From a virus: DNA of 20,993 bases. A model generated the notes under the pieces. That model was not told the origin of the DNA. It worked only from the letters and a program-made list of their open reading frames with translations, and ran no database searches. The stretch is taken from the IMG/VR virus record IMGVR_UViG_3300025941_000513, positions 1 through 20,993 of that record; one strand, 5' to 3'. The translations under genes were made by a program, and so were the position numbers. Below, piece after piece: positions 12,964 through 20,041 of the stretch (positions are counted from its first letter, which is position 1; each line of letters opens with the position of its first letter).

Positions 12964-13516
12964 GGGAAGCCTGACCGGCGAGACGCTCGATCCAGTCGGC
13001 GGCGGCGACCTGATCTTCCACATCGGCCTTGCCGGTGGTCAGGAGCTTGTGCAGGAGATCGTCCTTCACCGGCTTCGCGCTGAAGGCTTCGAACTCGCGG
13101 ATTTCAAACTTGGCCAGATCGTAGGCGTATTGGCTACCGATGACGTAGACCCGCTGGCCGCTCTCGATGCCACGGATCATGCACGGGCGGAATTCCTGAC
13201 GGCCCTGACGGCTGGTCGAGCCATCATATTCCGACCAGTCGCCTTTGATCGGGCGGGCCAGAACGTAGCAGTGACCGGCGAAGGGAAGGTCGCGAATGGC
13301 ATTGTTGTAGTTCGGGGTCACCGAGACCGTGCGGGCCTCGAAGCGACGCGGAGTGTAGGTGTATTCCTGATCGAGTTCGACCATGCCGCGCTTCTGAAGC
13401 GAGACCGCCGTGCGATATTCGCTTTCGTCGCATTCGGCCCAGACGCCGGGCTCTTCGTCCAGCGAACGAAGGAATTCGATCTGCGGCTTCGTGAGACGGT
13501 CGGTCTGGGTGGTCAT
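12956..13516 (-). CDS. hypothetical protein, 186 aa, with a possible N-terminal winged-helix segment
   Basis: The gene starts at 13516, preceded by a GAGG and a TATAAAAA element. Residues 8-50 (LTKPQIEFLRSLDEEP through TAVSLQKRGMVELDQEY) look like a small winged helix-turn-helix of the kind found in phage hypotheticals. Residues 60-130 form a beta-rich segment (RRFEARTVSVTPNYN, AGHCYVLARPIKGDWSEYDG). The rest is helical (KDDLLHKLLTTGKADVEDQV). A regulatory or DNA-binding role is possible but not shown. It heads the - strand cluster 13516-12086. Confidence 0.6.
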   Translation of the reverse strand: MTTQTDRLTKPQIEFLRSLDEEPGVWAECDESEYRTAVSLQKRGMVELDQEYTYTPRRFEARTVSVTPNYNNAIRDLPFAGHCYVLARPIKGDWSEYDGSTSRQGRQEFRPCMIRGIESGQRVYVIGSQYAYDLAKFEIREFEAFSAKPVKDDLLHKLLTTGKADVEDQVAAADWIERLAGQASHA

Positions 13517-13531
13517 GGGTGCCTCGTGCTG

Positions 13532-13539
13532 TTTTTATA
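13532..13539 (-). promoter_or_regulatory. late-promoter-like TATAAAAA upstream of 13516
   Basis: The - strand octamer TATAAAAA differs by one base from the T4 late core TATAAATA. It lies about 16 nt before the ATG, leaving room for a short leader with GAGG. A sigma70 -35 at the right distance is not evident. Confidence 0.35.
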
Positions 13540-13574
13540 GCTTGAGTGTCTCATGATTTTGGAACTGGTCAACG

Positions 13575-13603
13575 AAAAAGGCCCCCGCTTTCGCAGGAGC
13601 CTT
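13575..13603 (-). terminator. strong rho-independent terminator (- strand)
   Basis: On the - strand an 11-bp stem (AAGGCTCCTGC pairing with GCGGGGGCCTT, including two G-U pairs) closes a GAAA tetraloop and is followed by TTTTT. On the + strand the same stem would carry two C-A mismatches and only a short T tract, so the - orientation is preferred. It would stop read-through from the 19961-14455 operon. Confidence 0.75.
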
Positions 13604-13681
13604 TCTGGCGATCTAAGACTACCCGGACGAACCGGCTGAATGGGGCCGGGGCGATGGATCGACCAGTGATGTCTACCAACC

Positions 13682-13742
13682 TCGAAAATTTTGGTCAACC
13701 AGATTTCTCTAAATACGAGATGCGTTGGACCGAAATTTTCGA
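13682..13742 (+). repeat. 15-bp inverted repeat framing the ART 3 promoter and start codon
   Basis: Arms at 13682-13696 and 13728-13742 can pair over 15 bp with a single G-U. The 31-nt loop (13697-13727) contains both CTAAATA and the ATG at 13720. A transcript entering from upstream would fold around the start, while one beginning at the late-type element would lack the first arm. Confidence 0.65.
13709..13715 (+). promoter_or_regulatory. late-promoter-like CTAAATA, 4 nt before the ATG at 13720
   Basis: The + strand reads CTAAATA-CGAG-ATG, the third instance of the same motif at the same spacing before an ART-like gene. The tetramer CGAG overlaps an ACGAGAT heptamer also seen near two other promoters. 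Confidence 0.5.
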
Positions 13743-14397
13743 AGCCGTGGACTACGATGCTTTCAGGGCGTTCGGTATCGAACCCAAGGACGCAGATCGT
13801 CTGGCTCGCTATCCGCTATCGCCGGAAGACCTTGCCTTCTATGTGAAGCTGGGAAAGGGCGTTGACGGAGCCATCGAGCGGCTCGAAAGCGAACGAGTGA
13901 GAGGTGTTCTGCGGCGAGCGCAAGAACGGGGCATCGACAAGGTCAAGGCTGCCCTGCCCGCTCTTAGGGCTTCCAACAGACCAATTAGTTACGAGACGGC
14001 ATGTGCGCTGATTGCCGACGACGATGATCTTATCAGCTTCATCAGCGGTTGGACGTGGAACGCCGACCACGGGGAAGAGCACCCGGAACTGGCGGCGCGG
14101 TTCCTGTCGATCCTGAAGCGGATCAGCCCGCCGGTGCGCAAGCACCTATATCGCGGTCAGCAACCCTTCAGTCGGGAGCGCAGCAACAAACGCGGGTTCC
14201 ACTCGTGGTCCGCCAACTACAAAACTGCAAAAGATTTTGCGGAACACACCGGCACGGTCTTGGAGATCGACCGGCCGATCCAAGGCGTCGCGTTGGATGA
14301 CGTGCTGAAATGGCGAATGCGCCTACGAGACGAGAGCCACTACAGCGGCCCGCAGGCCGAATGGTTCGTTGTCGATCAACCCGAACAATACGCATGA
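13720..14397 (+). CDS. ADP-ribosyltransferase-like protein 3 (225 aa, R-S-E type with Q-x-E)
   Basis: I place the start at 13720 because of the shared CTAAATA-N4-ATG arrangement; in-frame ATGs at 13546 and 13669 are alternatives. The protein begins MRWTEIFEAVDYDAF, a T4 Alt-like leader with I-F-E before A. A helical region runs from about 20 to 135. The C-terminal ART domain shows HLYRGQQPF (142-150, R145), GFHSWSANYKTAKDFAEHTG (159-178, S-W-S at 162-164), V-L-E-I-D and GPQAEWFV (210-217), which supplies Q212-x-E214. R, S-x-S and (E/Q)-x-E are the R-S-E catalytic set. A Q at the first position is found in C3-type enzymes. The gene stands alone on the + strand between - strand blocks. Confidence 0.72.
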   Translation: MRWTEIFEAVDYDAFRAFGIEPKDADRLARYPLSPEDLAFYVKLGKGVDGAIERLESERVRGVLRRAQERGIDKVKAALPALRASNRPISYETACALIADDDDLISFISGWTWNADHGEEHPELAARFLSILKRISPPVRKHLYRGQQPFSRERSNKRGFHSWSANYKTAKDFAEHTGTVLEIDRPIQGVALDDVLKWRMRLRDESHYSGPQAEWFVVDQPEQYA

Positions 14398-14399
14398 AG

Positions 14400-14430
14400 A
14401 AACCCCGGCAGGCACAAGTCCCACCGGGGC
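14400..14430 (-). terminator. terminator-like hairpin after the ABC operon (- strand)
   Basis: On the - strand, CCCCGG and CCGGGG (14429-14424 and 14408-14403) enclose a 15-nt loop with weak inner pairing and are followed by TTTCTT. It lies between the convergent stops at 14397 and 14455. A second 7-bp hairpin (14439-14458) overlaps the ATPase stop. Confidence 0.55.
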
Positions 14431-14454
14431 TCCCCCATCTGACCTGACCAGAGG

Positions 14455-15420
14455 TCAGAGATCGTGGAACATCGCCGTGATCTCGCGTTCCAGTTCGTGG
14501 AACTGCGGGAGCTTGGTGACATCCGGTCTCCATGCGAGGCCGCGCTCCATCAGATCGAACGTCTTGACAATCCGGGCGCCCGGAATGGGCTGACCCTTCT
14601 CGTCGCGTTCGCGACCCATCACGAGGATGGTGTCCGCCACCGCGATGGCGCTCTGAATGTCGTGCGTCGTCAGAATGATCGAGTTCATTTCATCTTCCGC
14701 CGCGAGCGACGTAATCATGTCCTGAACTTTTTCCTTCATCAGGATGTCCAAGCCCGAGAAGGGTTCGTCCATCAGCAGGAGATGGCCGCAGGCCACCATC
14801 TGCTGGATGATCGCCACACGCTGCCGCTGGCCGCCCGAAAGCTGATGCGGATACATGTCGCGCCGTTGGTCCAACTCGAAGCGTTCGAGCATCGAGATGG
14901 TCTTGTCGGCCGCATCCTTCGCATCGAGCTTCAGCTTCGCAGCCATCAGCACGTTGTCGAAGACGGTCAGGTGGGCGAACAGGGGATAGTCCTGAGCCAC
15001 GACACCGACCTTACCGGCGCGAGTGGCTTCCTTGCCTTCGCCAATCATCACCGAACCGGAGTTTGGGGTCTTCAGGCCGGAGATGCAACGAAACAGTTGG
15101 GTCTTGCCCATCCCAGAGGGAGCGAGCAGGGCGTCAACCTGACCTTGCGTGTAGCCGGGCCGGATGATGTTGCGGATCGTAAAGTCCACGTCCCGAAGGA
15201 TCGGCGAATCGTAGTGGACATTCAGCTTGCTGACTTCGAGAAGAACCTCGTTCAGCGAGTAGCTGTAGTCACCGGGAATCGGCGCCTTCTTCGGGGTCGG
15301 GAACACGGTGACTGCTGCTTCAGCGGCGGGAGCCGCAGGAACCACAGCAGGAGCCGCCGGGGCCGGTGCTGCCGCAGGAGCGGCGAAGCCCGGCGCGAAA
15401 GGAATGAATTTCTCGCCCAT
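14455..15420 (-). CDS. ABC transporter ATPase with a Pro/Ala-rich N-terminal extension
   Basis: The 321-residue protein is a NitT/TauT-like ABC ATPase. Walker A is A-P-S-G-M-G-K-T (100-107), with the usual first Gly replaced by Ala. The Q-loop is Q143, the signature LSGGQ spans 194-198, Walker B is LLLMDEP (214-220) followed by FSGLD, and the H-loop His is 253. All catalytic residues are present, so it should hydrolyse ATP. Residues 10-45 are a Pro/Ala-rich linker, which is unusual in import ATPases. The gene starts 1 nt after the permease stop and is probably translationally coupled to it. The pair forms the cytoplasmic engine of the operon. Confidence 0.88.
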   Translation of the reverse strand: MGEKFIPFAPGFAAPAAAPAPAAPAVVPAAPAAEAAVTVFPTPKKAPIPGDYSYSLNEVLLEVSKLNVHYDSPILRDVDFTIRNIIRPGYTQGQVDALLAPSGMGKTQLFRCISGLKTPNSGSVMIGEGKEATRAGKVGVVAQDYPLFAHLTVFDNVLMAAKLKLDAKDAADKTISMLERFELDQRRDMYPHQLSGGQRQRVAIIQQMVACGHLLLMDEPFSGLDILMKEKVQDMITSLAAEDEMNSIILTTHDIQSAIAVADTILVMGRERDEKGQPIPGARIVKTFDLMERGLAWRPDVTKLPQFHELEREITAMFHDL

Positions 15421-15421
15421 G

Positions 15422-16222
15422 TTAGCGGCCCTTCACGGTGTAGGGGCAAGTCAGCGCCTTGCCGTATTTCAGAGCCCGGTCTTGCGCCATGCCAACCATG
15501 AAGATCAGCAGTTGGATCGCGAAGATCGACGAATACTGGCCGCTCCGTTGGAGGGTCACGAGCAGGAGCCCGATGCCACCTTCCGAGCGGGAAATCGCCT
15601 CGACGCTGGTCAGCATCATCCACGCGATGGCGGCGTTCTTGCGGACGCTTTCGAAGGCTTCCGAGAGAGTGCCCCGGATGACCACCTCACGCAGGACGCC
15701 CCACTTGGAGAGGCCGAGCGTGCGAGCATGGTCGAACCGTGCTTCGGGAATGTCGTCAACCACTTGAAGCATGTCCCCGACGAAGAAGGTCATCATCGAG
15801 AAGGCCAGAATGCCGACCTTCAAGGCATGGCCGCCCAAGACCATCATGAAGATGACCGTGATACCAGCCAGCGACAGGAAGCGAAACGAGCCAATCAAGA
15901 TGGCCGGGGGACGAAACGCCGCAGCAGTGGCGGCATAGACGATGCCGAGGCCAATAACCGTCGCGAGGAAGATCGCTTCGAGGCTGACGGTCAGGCTGGT
16001 GATGAGTTGGTAGATAGCGCCACCACCCATTTCCTTGCCGAACGCGGCACCGACGGATTTGGGGCTGGGGAGAAGGGGAACGATCTGGTCCCGAACCTGC
16101 GCGCCATTGGTGAGGATCACCCAAGTCGCAGCAGTGAGGATCAGCCATCCGGCGACGAGCGTAAGGGTGACCTGTCGGTCAGTCTTCTCGTTGGGGATGA
16201 AGGCAGACAGGAACTTAGACAT
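15422..16222 (-). CDS. ABC transporter permease (NitT/TauT-like)
   Basis: The 266-residue integral membrane protein has about six hydrophobic segments, including LTLVAGWLILTAATWVILTN, AIFLATVIGLGIVYAATAAA, ITVIFMMVLGGHALKVGILA and FAIQLLIFMVGMAQ. The cytoplasmic EAA-type coupling loop is visible as ARTLGLSKWGVLREVVIRGT, the place where the ATPase docks. It resembles permeases of nitrate/taurine/sulfonate importers. The loop RSEGGIGLLLV is also typical. GGAG lies five bases before the ATG at 16222. A strong hairpin separates it from the preceding binding-protein gene and may reduce its expression relative to that gene. The substrate is unknown. Confidence 0.86.
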   Translation of the reverse strand: MSKFLSAFIPNEKTDRQVTLTLVAGWLILTAATWVILTNGAQVRDQIVPLLPSPKSVGAAFGKEMGGGAIYQLITSLTVSLEAIFLATVIGLGIVYAATAAAFRPPAILIGSFRFLSLAGITVIFMMVLGGHALKVGILAFSMMTFFVGDMLQVVDDIPEARFDHARTLGLSKWGVLREVVIRGTLSEAFESVRKNAAIAWMMLTSVEAISRSEGGIGLLLVTLQRSGQYSSIFAIQLLIFMVGMAQDRALKYGKALTCPYTVKGR

Positions 16223-16231
16223 GGGAACTCC

Positions 16232-16274
16232 GAAAAGAGAAAGAGGATCGAGGGGCGGGCGAACCCGCCCCTCG
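16232..16274 (-). terminator. strong intercistronic hairpin with T-rich tail (- strand)
   Basis: An 11-bp perfect stem (16249-16259 and 16264-16274) has a TTCG loop when read on the - strand and is followed by the T/C-rich tract TCCTCTTTCTCTTTT. It lies between the binding protein and permease genes. It may be an attenuator or mRNA-stabilising hairpin that sets subunit ratios. Confidence 0.65.
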
Positions 16275-16288
16275 TCTCGTGCGTGGGC

Positions 16289-18061
16289 TTAGTTGCCCTG
16301 CGCGATCTCCACCCGGCGGTTCTTCGAACGACCGGCTTCGGTGGTGTTGTCGGCCACCGGGTTCGACGAACCCAGACCTTGGACTTCCATCCGTTCGTTG
16401 GGGAACGTCTTGGGAGCCAGCGCGAAGAGCGCATCCGCCACCGCTTGGGCGCGAGCCCGCGACAGGGTCAGGTTGGCCGCGTCGTTGCCGGTGTTGTCGG
16501 TGTAGCCCGTGATCCGAACCCGCAGCCCGGTCATGCCGACCGAGTTGGCGATCTGGTTCAGGGTGCGATACCCGGCCGGGGTCAGCTTGTTCGAGCCCGT
16601 GGCGAACTCGATGCTGTAGTCCTTCGCCGAGACCTGCTGGGTGATCGACTTGGAGGCCGTGAAGGTCGAGGCCACCGAAGTCTGCACACCGGCCAGCGCC
16701 GCCGTGACGAACGAGGTGTCAACGACATCCTCGAACTTCGGATAGGACGGCACGTCCTTCGGGTAGAAGGCGTGCGCGTAGTCGCCGAAGGTCGTGTAGA
16801 CGCCCTTGTAGACGTTCAGCGCGCCCGGCGTCAGGCCGAGGTAGTCGCGGACTTCCGCCAGCGTGACGGCGCGGGTGCCGCCCAGACGAACGGTGTTGCC
16901 CTGCGTGTCGGTGTAGTCGTAGCCGGTGAACGCCTTGGTCCAGAAGTCAGCAGTCGCTTCTTCGCCACCGGCGGTGCCGAAGACGGCCGCTTGGGTCTTG
17001 CCCAGCTTGGTCACGCCGTCGCCCGAGCGAATGTCGAAAGCGGCGCGGTCGAAGGCCCGCAGAAGGCCGACGATGTAGGCGCGGTGCGAGTCGGCCCACG
17101 ACTTCGTCGTGATGATGACCGCAGGCATCTGCTGGTTGTAGTCGTGGGTGGACGCCCAAGTCGTCAGGCCGGGCTTCTTGGTGACCACGAAGCGGTCGCC
17201 GGGGAACCACGTCAGCACGCCGTCCACGGTCACGTCACGGACTTCGCCGGTCAGCTTGCCGTCCTTCATGACCTTGCGCTTTTCGTGGTAGCCGTTGGCA
17301 TACTTGTCATCGGCGTCCGTGAACGACTGGGTGTCCACGGTGTTGATGGCGTCCACGTCGTAGGTGTCTTGGCGAGCGTTGATGCGGATGTTGTTGTCAC
17401 CCGCCCACTTCACCATGGTGTTCCAGTCGCCGTCGTAGGGGACGCCAGCGATCAGGCTGCCCTTGGCGGACTGGGGGTTGCCGTTCAGCGGCTTGCCCAT
17501 CGCCTTGTCTTCCCCGTAGGAGAAGCCGGTGATGCCGACCACGACGACCTGCTGGCCGAGGGCGCCCATGCGCTCTTGGAGCGACTGAGCGTAGGCGGCG
17601 TAGGCGTCGCCCATCATGATCGTGAAGGCCGCGCCTTGCGGGTTGGCTTCGCCGTTCTTCACGCCTTGGGCGAACTTCACCAGTTCGTCCTTCTGGACGC
17701 CGTAGTCGTCCTGACGCTCGATCTTCAAGCAGCCACCGGCATACTTCTTCACGAGGGAGTCGTCGGACGTGGTCACGCCGCCGTTGGCCAGCGTGATCGG
17801 CGCCGCGCCGTTCCACGCGATGGCGAGCATCCGGGGACAGCCGGTCATGCCGCTGGCCGGTTGCGCGGCCAGTTCATAGCTCGCGACGGCGGCGGTCACG
17901 TTGCCCGTCAGGGTGTTGTTGGTCTTGGTCGGCGCGAAAGCCGCGAGGCCCGGCGGCGGCTTGATGACGCCGGTGCTGATGAGGGTCTTGACGCCGAAGA
18001 GCGCCCCGCCCGCGAGGATGGCGATGGCCGCCACCTTGTATCGAGTCTTGAGTCCAGCCAT
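16289..18061 (-). CDS. membrane-anchored periplasmic binding protein fused to an OmpA-type peptidoglycan-binding domain
   Basis: The 590-residue protein starts with a basic residue pair and a hydrophobic anchor (KVAAIAILAGGALFGVKTLI, about 9-28), with no signal-peptidase or lipobox site that I can see. A long binding-protein-like region follows, with DYGVQKDELVKFAQGVKNGE, GALGQQVVVVGITGFSYGED, MPAVIITTKSWADSHRAYIV and LLRAFDRAAFDIR, as in NitT/TauT solute-binding proteins. The C-terminal 115 residues are an OmpA-like domain: FATGSNKLTPAGYRTLNQIA, ITGYTDNTGNDAANLTLSRA and the end SKNRRVEIAQGN, with the TDNTG and NRRVEI elements that bind diaminopimelate. I infer a periplasmic protein tethered to both inner membrane and cell wall. 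AAAAGGGA precedes the ATG. Confidence 0.83.
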   Translation of the reverse strand: MAGLKTRYKVAAIAILAGGALFGVKTLISTGVIKPPPGLAAFAPTKTNNTLTGNVTAAVASYELAAQPASGMTGCPRMLAIAWNGAAPITLANGGVTTSDDSLVKKYAGGCLKIERQDDYGVQKDELVKFAQGVKNGEANPQGAAFTIMMGDAYAAYAQSLQERMGALGQQVVVVGITGFSYGEDKAMGKPLNGNPQSAKGSLIAGVPYDGDWNTMVKWAGDNNIRINARQDTYDVDAINTVDTQSFTDADDKYANGYHEKRKVMKDGKLTGEVRDVTVDGVLTWFPGDRFVVTKKPGLTTWASTHDYNQQMPAVIITTKSWADSHRAYIVGLLRAFDRAAFDIRSGDGVTKLGKTQAAVFGTAGGEEATADFWTKAFTGYDYTDTQGNTVRLGGTRAVTLAEVRDYLGLTPGALNVYKGVYTTFGDYAHAFYPKDVPSYPKFEDVVDTSFVTAALAGVQTSVASTFTASKSITQQVSAKDYSIEFATGSNKLTPAGYRTLNQIANSVGMTGLRVRITGYTDNTGNDAANLTLSRARAQAVADALFALAPKTFPNERMEVQGLGSSNPVADNTTEAGRSKNRRVEIAQGN

Positions 18062-18131
18062 TGGATGGTCCCTTTTCTGGTCTGGTCGTTGTTGATGGGG
18101 TTACGCTTACTGGTATTCGGTAGTGGTAGTG

Positions 18132-18155
18132 GGGTGCGGCGGTTAGGCCGCACCC
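18132..18155 (-). repeat. 9-bp intercistronic hairpin
   Basis: GGGTGCGGC and GCCGCACCC (18132-18140 and 18147-18155) enclose a 6-nt loop. It lies in the 100-nt gap between the two-TM protein gene and the binding-protein gene. There is no T tract, so mRNA stabilisation or pausing is more likely than termination. Confidence 0.6.
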
Positions 18156-18161
18156 GTAGTC

Positions 18162-19187
18162 CTAGTTGTCGATCAGGCCACCGAAGCCACCGGCTGCGGT
18201 CTTCTGACCGGGGATGGCCAGCGGAGCCACGACGCTGGCGTGGACCGGGATCGCGACCATTTGGTTGGCGCGGTCTTCGGCTTGCCACTTTTCCAGCAAG
18301 TCTTGGCTGTAGGTCGCCTTGTCCAAGTCGATGTTGTCGAGCAGGGGCTTGGCGGCGTCGTTCAGGTTCTCCAAGCGGCCGATGGCGGTGGCATACTTGG
18401 TCTGCACGAGCATCTGGGCTTCCTTGGCAAGTTCGTTCTTGCCTTGGTTGGCGAGGATGCCGCGCGCGGCGCGCTCCATCTTCGACATGTTGTTGGCGGC
18501 GTCCCACGTCGCTTGCGTGTTCTGGATGTCCACGCCCAGCTTGAAGATCAGGTCGTCGGCGGCCTGTTGCAGGCGGACGATGATCCCGCGAACCGGCTCA
18601 AGGCGGGCGCGCATGGCGGCGAAGCCGTCGGCCGTCTTGTTGGCTTCACCGGCCTGATAGCCCAGCCGTTCGAAGTTGACGGTGTCGCCCTTGGAGTTGG
18701 CGGCCTTGGCGCGCTTCTCGGCTTCCAGCGCTTGGGCGCGGAACTGATCTTCGTTCTGCTTGAAGACCGAAATCTGGCCGTCGAACTGCGCGAACTGCTC
18801 GTCGTAGGTCTTCTTCTTCTCTTCGACGGCCGCGAGGCTGTCCTTGAGGGGCGACATCGGATCGACGTTCAGCAGTTCGAGCGTCATGTTGTGGATGAAG
18901 CTCGAATAGGCTTGGGCGAACAGCTTGTTGATCCGGCCCTTGGGGGACAGGATTTCCAGCAGCAGCCAGCCGACCACGACCAGCGCGCCGACCGTCAGCG
19001 CGAGATAGATCATGTTCTCGGTGAGGGTCTGAAGGAGCAGGAAGGCGTCGCTGATCGTCGGGACGACGTGCTTCACGACAATGGACCCGCCGAACACCAG
19101 CGCCGCGATGATCGCGCCGTTGATGCCCCAGCGGATATATTTTTCCTGCGGCGGATGCCACTCGTTCGGGGAGTTGGTGTCAGACAT
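18162..19187 (-). CDS. two-TM membrane protein with a long coiled coil
   Basis: The 341-residue protein has a short polar N-terminus (MSDTNSPNEWHPPQEKYIRW), TM1 at about 23-42 (INGAIIAALVFGGSIVVK) and TM2 at about 58-78 (NMIYLALTVGALVVVGWLLL). A long helical region of roughly 220 residues follows with coiled-coil character: LKDSLAAVEEKKKTYDEQFA, AQALEAEKRAKAANS and EKWQAEDRANQM. The tail is Ala/Gly/Pro-rich. The arrangement is loosely PspA-like but it is TM-anchored and longer. I recognise no family with certainty. Its place in the operon suggests it bridges the inner membrane to the ABC/OmpA complex. Confidence 0.75.
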   Translation of the reverse strand: MSDTNSPNEWHPPQEKYIRWGINGAIIAALVFGGSIVVKHVVPTISDAFLLLQTLTENMIYLALTVGALVVVGWLLLEILSPKGRINKLFAQAYSSFIHNMTLELLNVDPMSPLKDSLAAVEEKKKTYDEQFAQFDGQISVFKQNEDQFRAQALEAEKRAKAANSKGDTVNFERLGYQAGEANKTADGFAAMRARLEPVRGIIVRLQQAADDLIFKLGVDIQNTQATWDAANNMSKMERAARGILANQGKNELAKEAQMLVQTKYATAIGRLENLNDAAKPLLDNIDLDKATYSQDLLEKWQAEDRANQMVAIPVHASVVAPLAIPGQKTAAGGFGGLIDN

Positions 19188-19214
19188 GTTGGTCAGGTCC
19201 AGTCTTGATCGGGG

Positions 19215-19961
19215 TTAGGACAGAGTTGCGAACAGGTTTCGCGCGCCCTGAAGCTGCGCGCGGACCATGTCCACGGCGGCTTGGGTGCGGCTTTTGGCGC
19301 GATTGATGTTCGCTTCGTCCGTCGCGCGTTGGGTTTGGATGGCAATCGCCTGCGTGTTCCGCTCGGCGGTTTCCTTCGTGTGGCGTTCGATCTCGCGAGC
19401 CGCCGCCTCGTTGGCCTGAGTGAGGGCCGCGAGTTGCTGATCGGCGCCGCCCAGCTTTTGGGCGGCTGCGTTGTCGAGTTCGGTCGCGGCGTTGGCGGCC
19501 ACGCCGTCGAGCAGCTTCAGGTGCGCGTCGATGTCCTTGAGGACGGCGACCGGCGTGATGGAACTGTCGTTGACCTGCATGGCGCGGAGCGGGACGTTGG
19601 CGTCCGCCGGGCGTCCGAGGGCGTCCCACATTTTGCTGAACATCATGTAGCGGGACGGGCGAGACTTCGCGCCTTCCGCGATGTCGATGAAGACGCCGCC
19701 GGAGACCATCTCGAAGACCTTGGGGTCCACCGGTTCCGGGGCGCCGGGCATCACCATGCCTGCCGGAGACGAGATCGGGGTCGTTGCGCCAGCAGGGCTG
19801 GTGCCGAACGTGTAGGGCATCGTCGGCGTGGGCGCCGGTGCCGGGGGAGCCTGAGCCGCAGCGACGGCCGGATCGGCAGTGTGCGTCTTTTCGTCGTCGT
19901 CGAACAGTTCGGACTTGGCTGCATCAACAATGCCGCTCAAGAAACCCTTTTTACCCGCCAT
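19215..19961 (-). CDS. coiled-coil protein with a Pro/Ala-rich linker, first gene of the ABC operon
   Basis: The 248-residue soluble protein opens MAGKKGFLSGIVDAAKSELF, then has a Pro/Ala/Thr-rich linker (about 30-75). A middle domain follows with VFEMVSGGVFIDIAEGAKSR and MMFSKMWDALGRPADANVPL. The C-terminal 110 residues are a long, charged Ala-rich helix (ATELDNAAAQKLGG, TQANEAAAREIERHTKETAE) likely to form a coiled coil. It is the first gene downstream of the candidate promoter at 20013-20041. AAGGGA precedes the ATG. The linker resembles that of the ATPase at the other end of the operon. No family is recognised. Confidence 0.72.
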   Translation of the reverse strand: MAGKKGFLSGIVDAAKSELFDDDEKTHTADPAVAAAQAPPAPAPTPTMPYTFGTSPAGATTPISSPAGMVMPGAPEPVDPKVFEMVSGGVFIDIAEGAKSRPSRYMMFSKMWDALGRPADANVPLRAMQVNDSSITPVAVLKDIDAHLKLLDGVAANAATELDNAAAQKLGGADQQLAALTQANEAAAREIERHTKETAERNTQAIAIQTQRATDEANINRAKSRTQAAVDMVRAQLQGARNLFATLS

Positions 19962-20012
19962 CGTGGCGCATCCCTTGCTCAGTTTCGCAGCCCAAATCGG
20001 GCGTGAGGCTCT

Positions 20013-20041
20013 TGTCTAGGGGATAAAAAACATCTCGTCAA
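20013..20041 (-). promoter_or_regulatory. candidate promoter of the ABC/OmpA operon
   Basis: On the - strand TTGACG (20041-20036) is followed after 17 nt by TAGACA (20018-20013). The -35 is identical to that of the + promoter at 967; the -10 is poor. The 5' leader would be about 45-50 nt. An inverted repeat overlaps the -35. Confidence 0.35.

Noticed and set aside
15308-18544. A 1078-codon open frame on the + strand
   Set aside because: It is antisense to the ABC operon. The - strand genes show clear ATPase, permease and OmpA motifs, and the + frame is low-complexity (R/G/V/D-rich), as expected from GC-biased codon use in the opposite strand.
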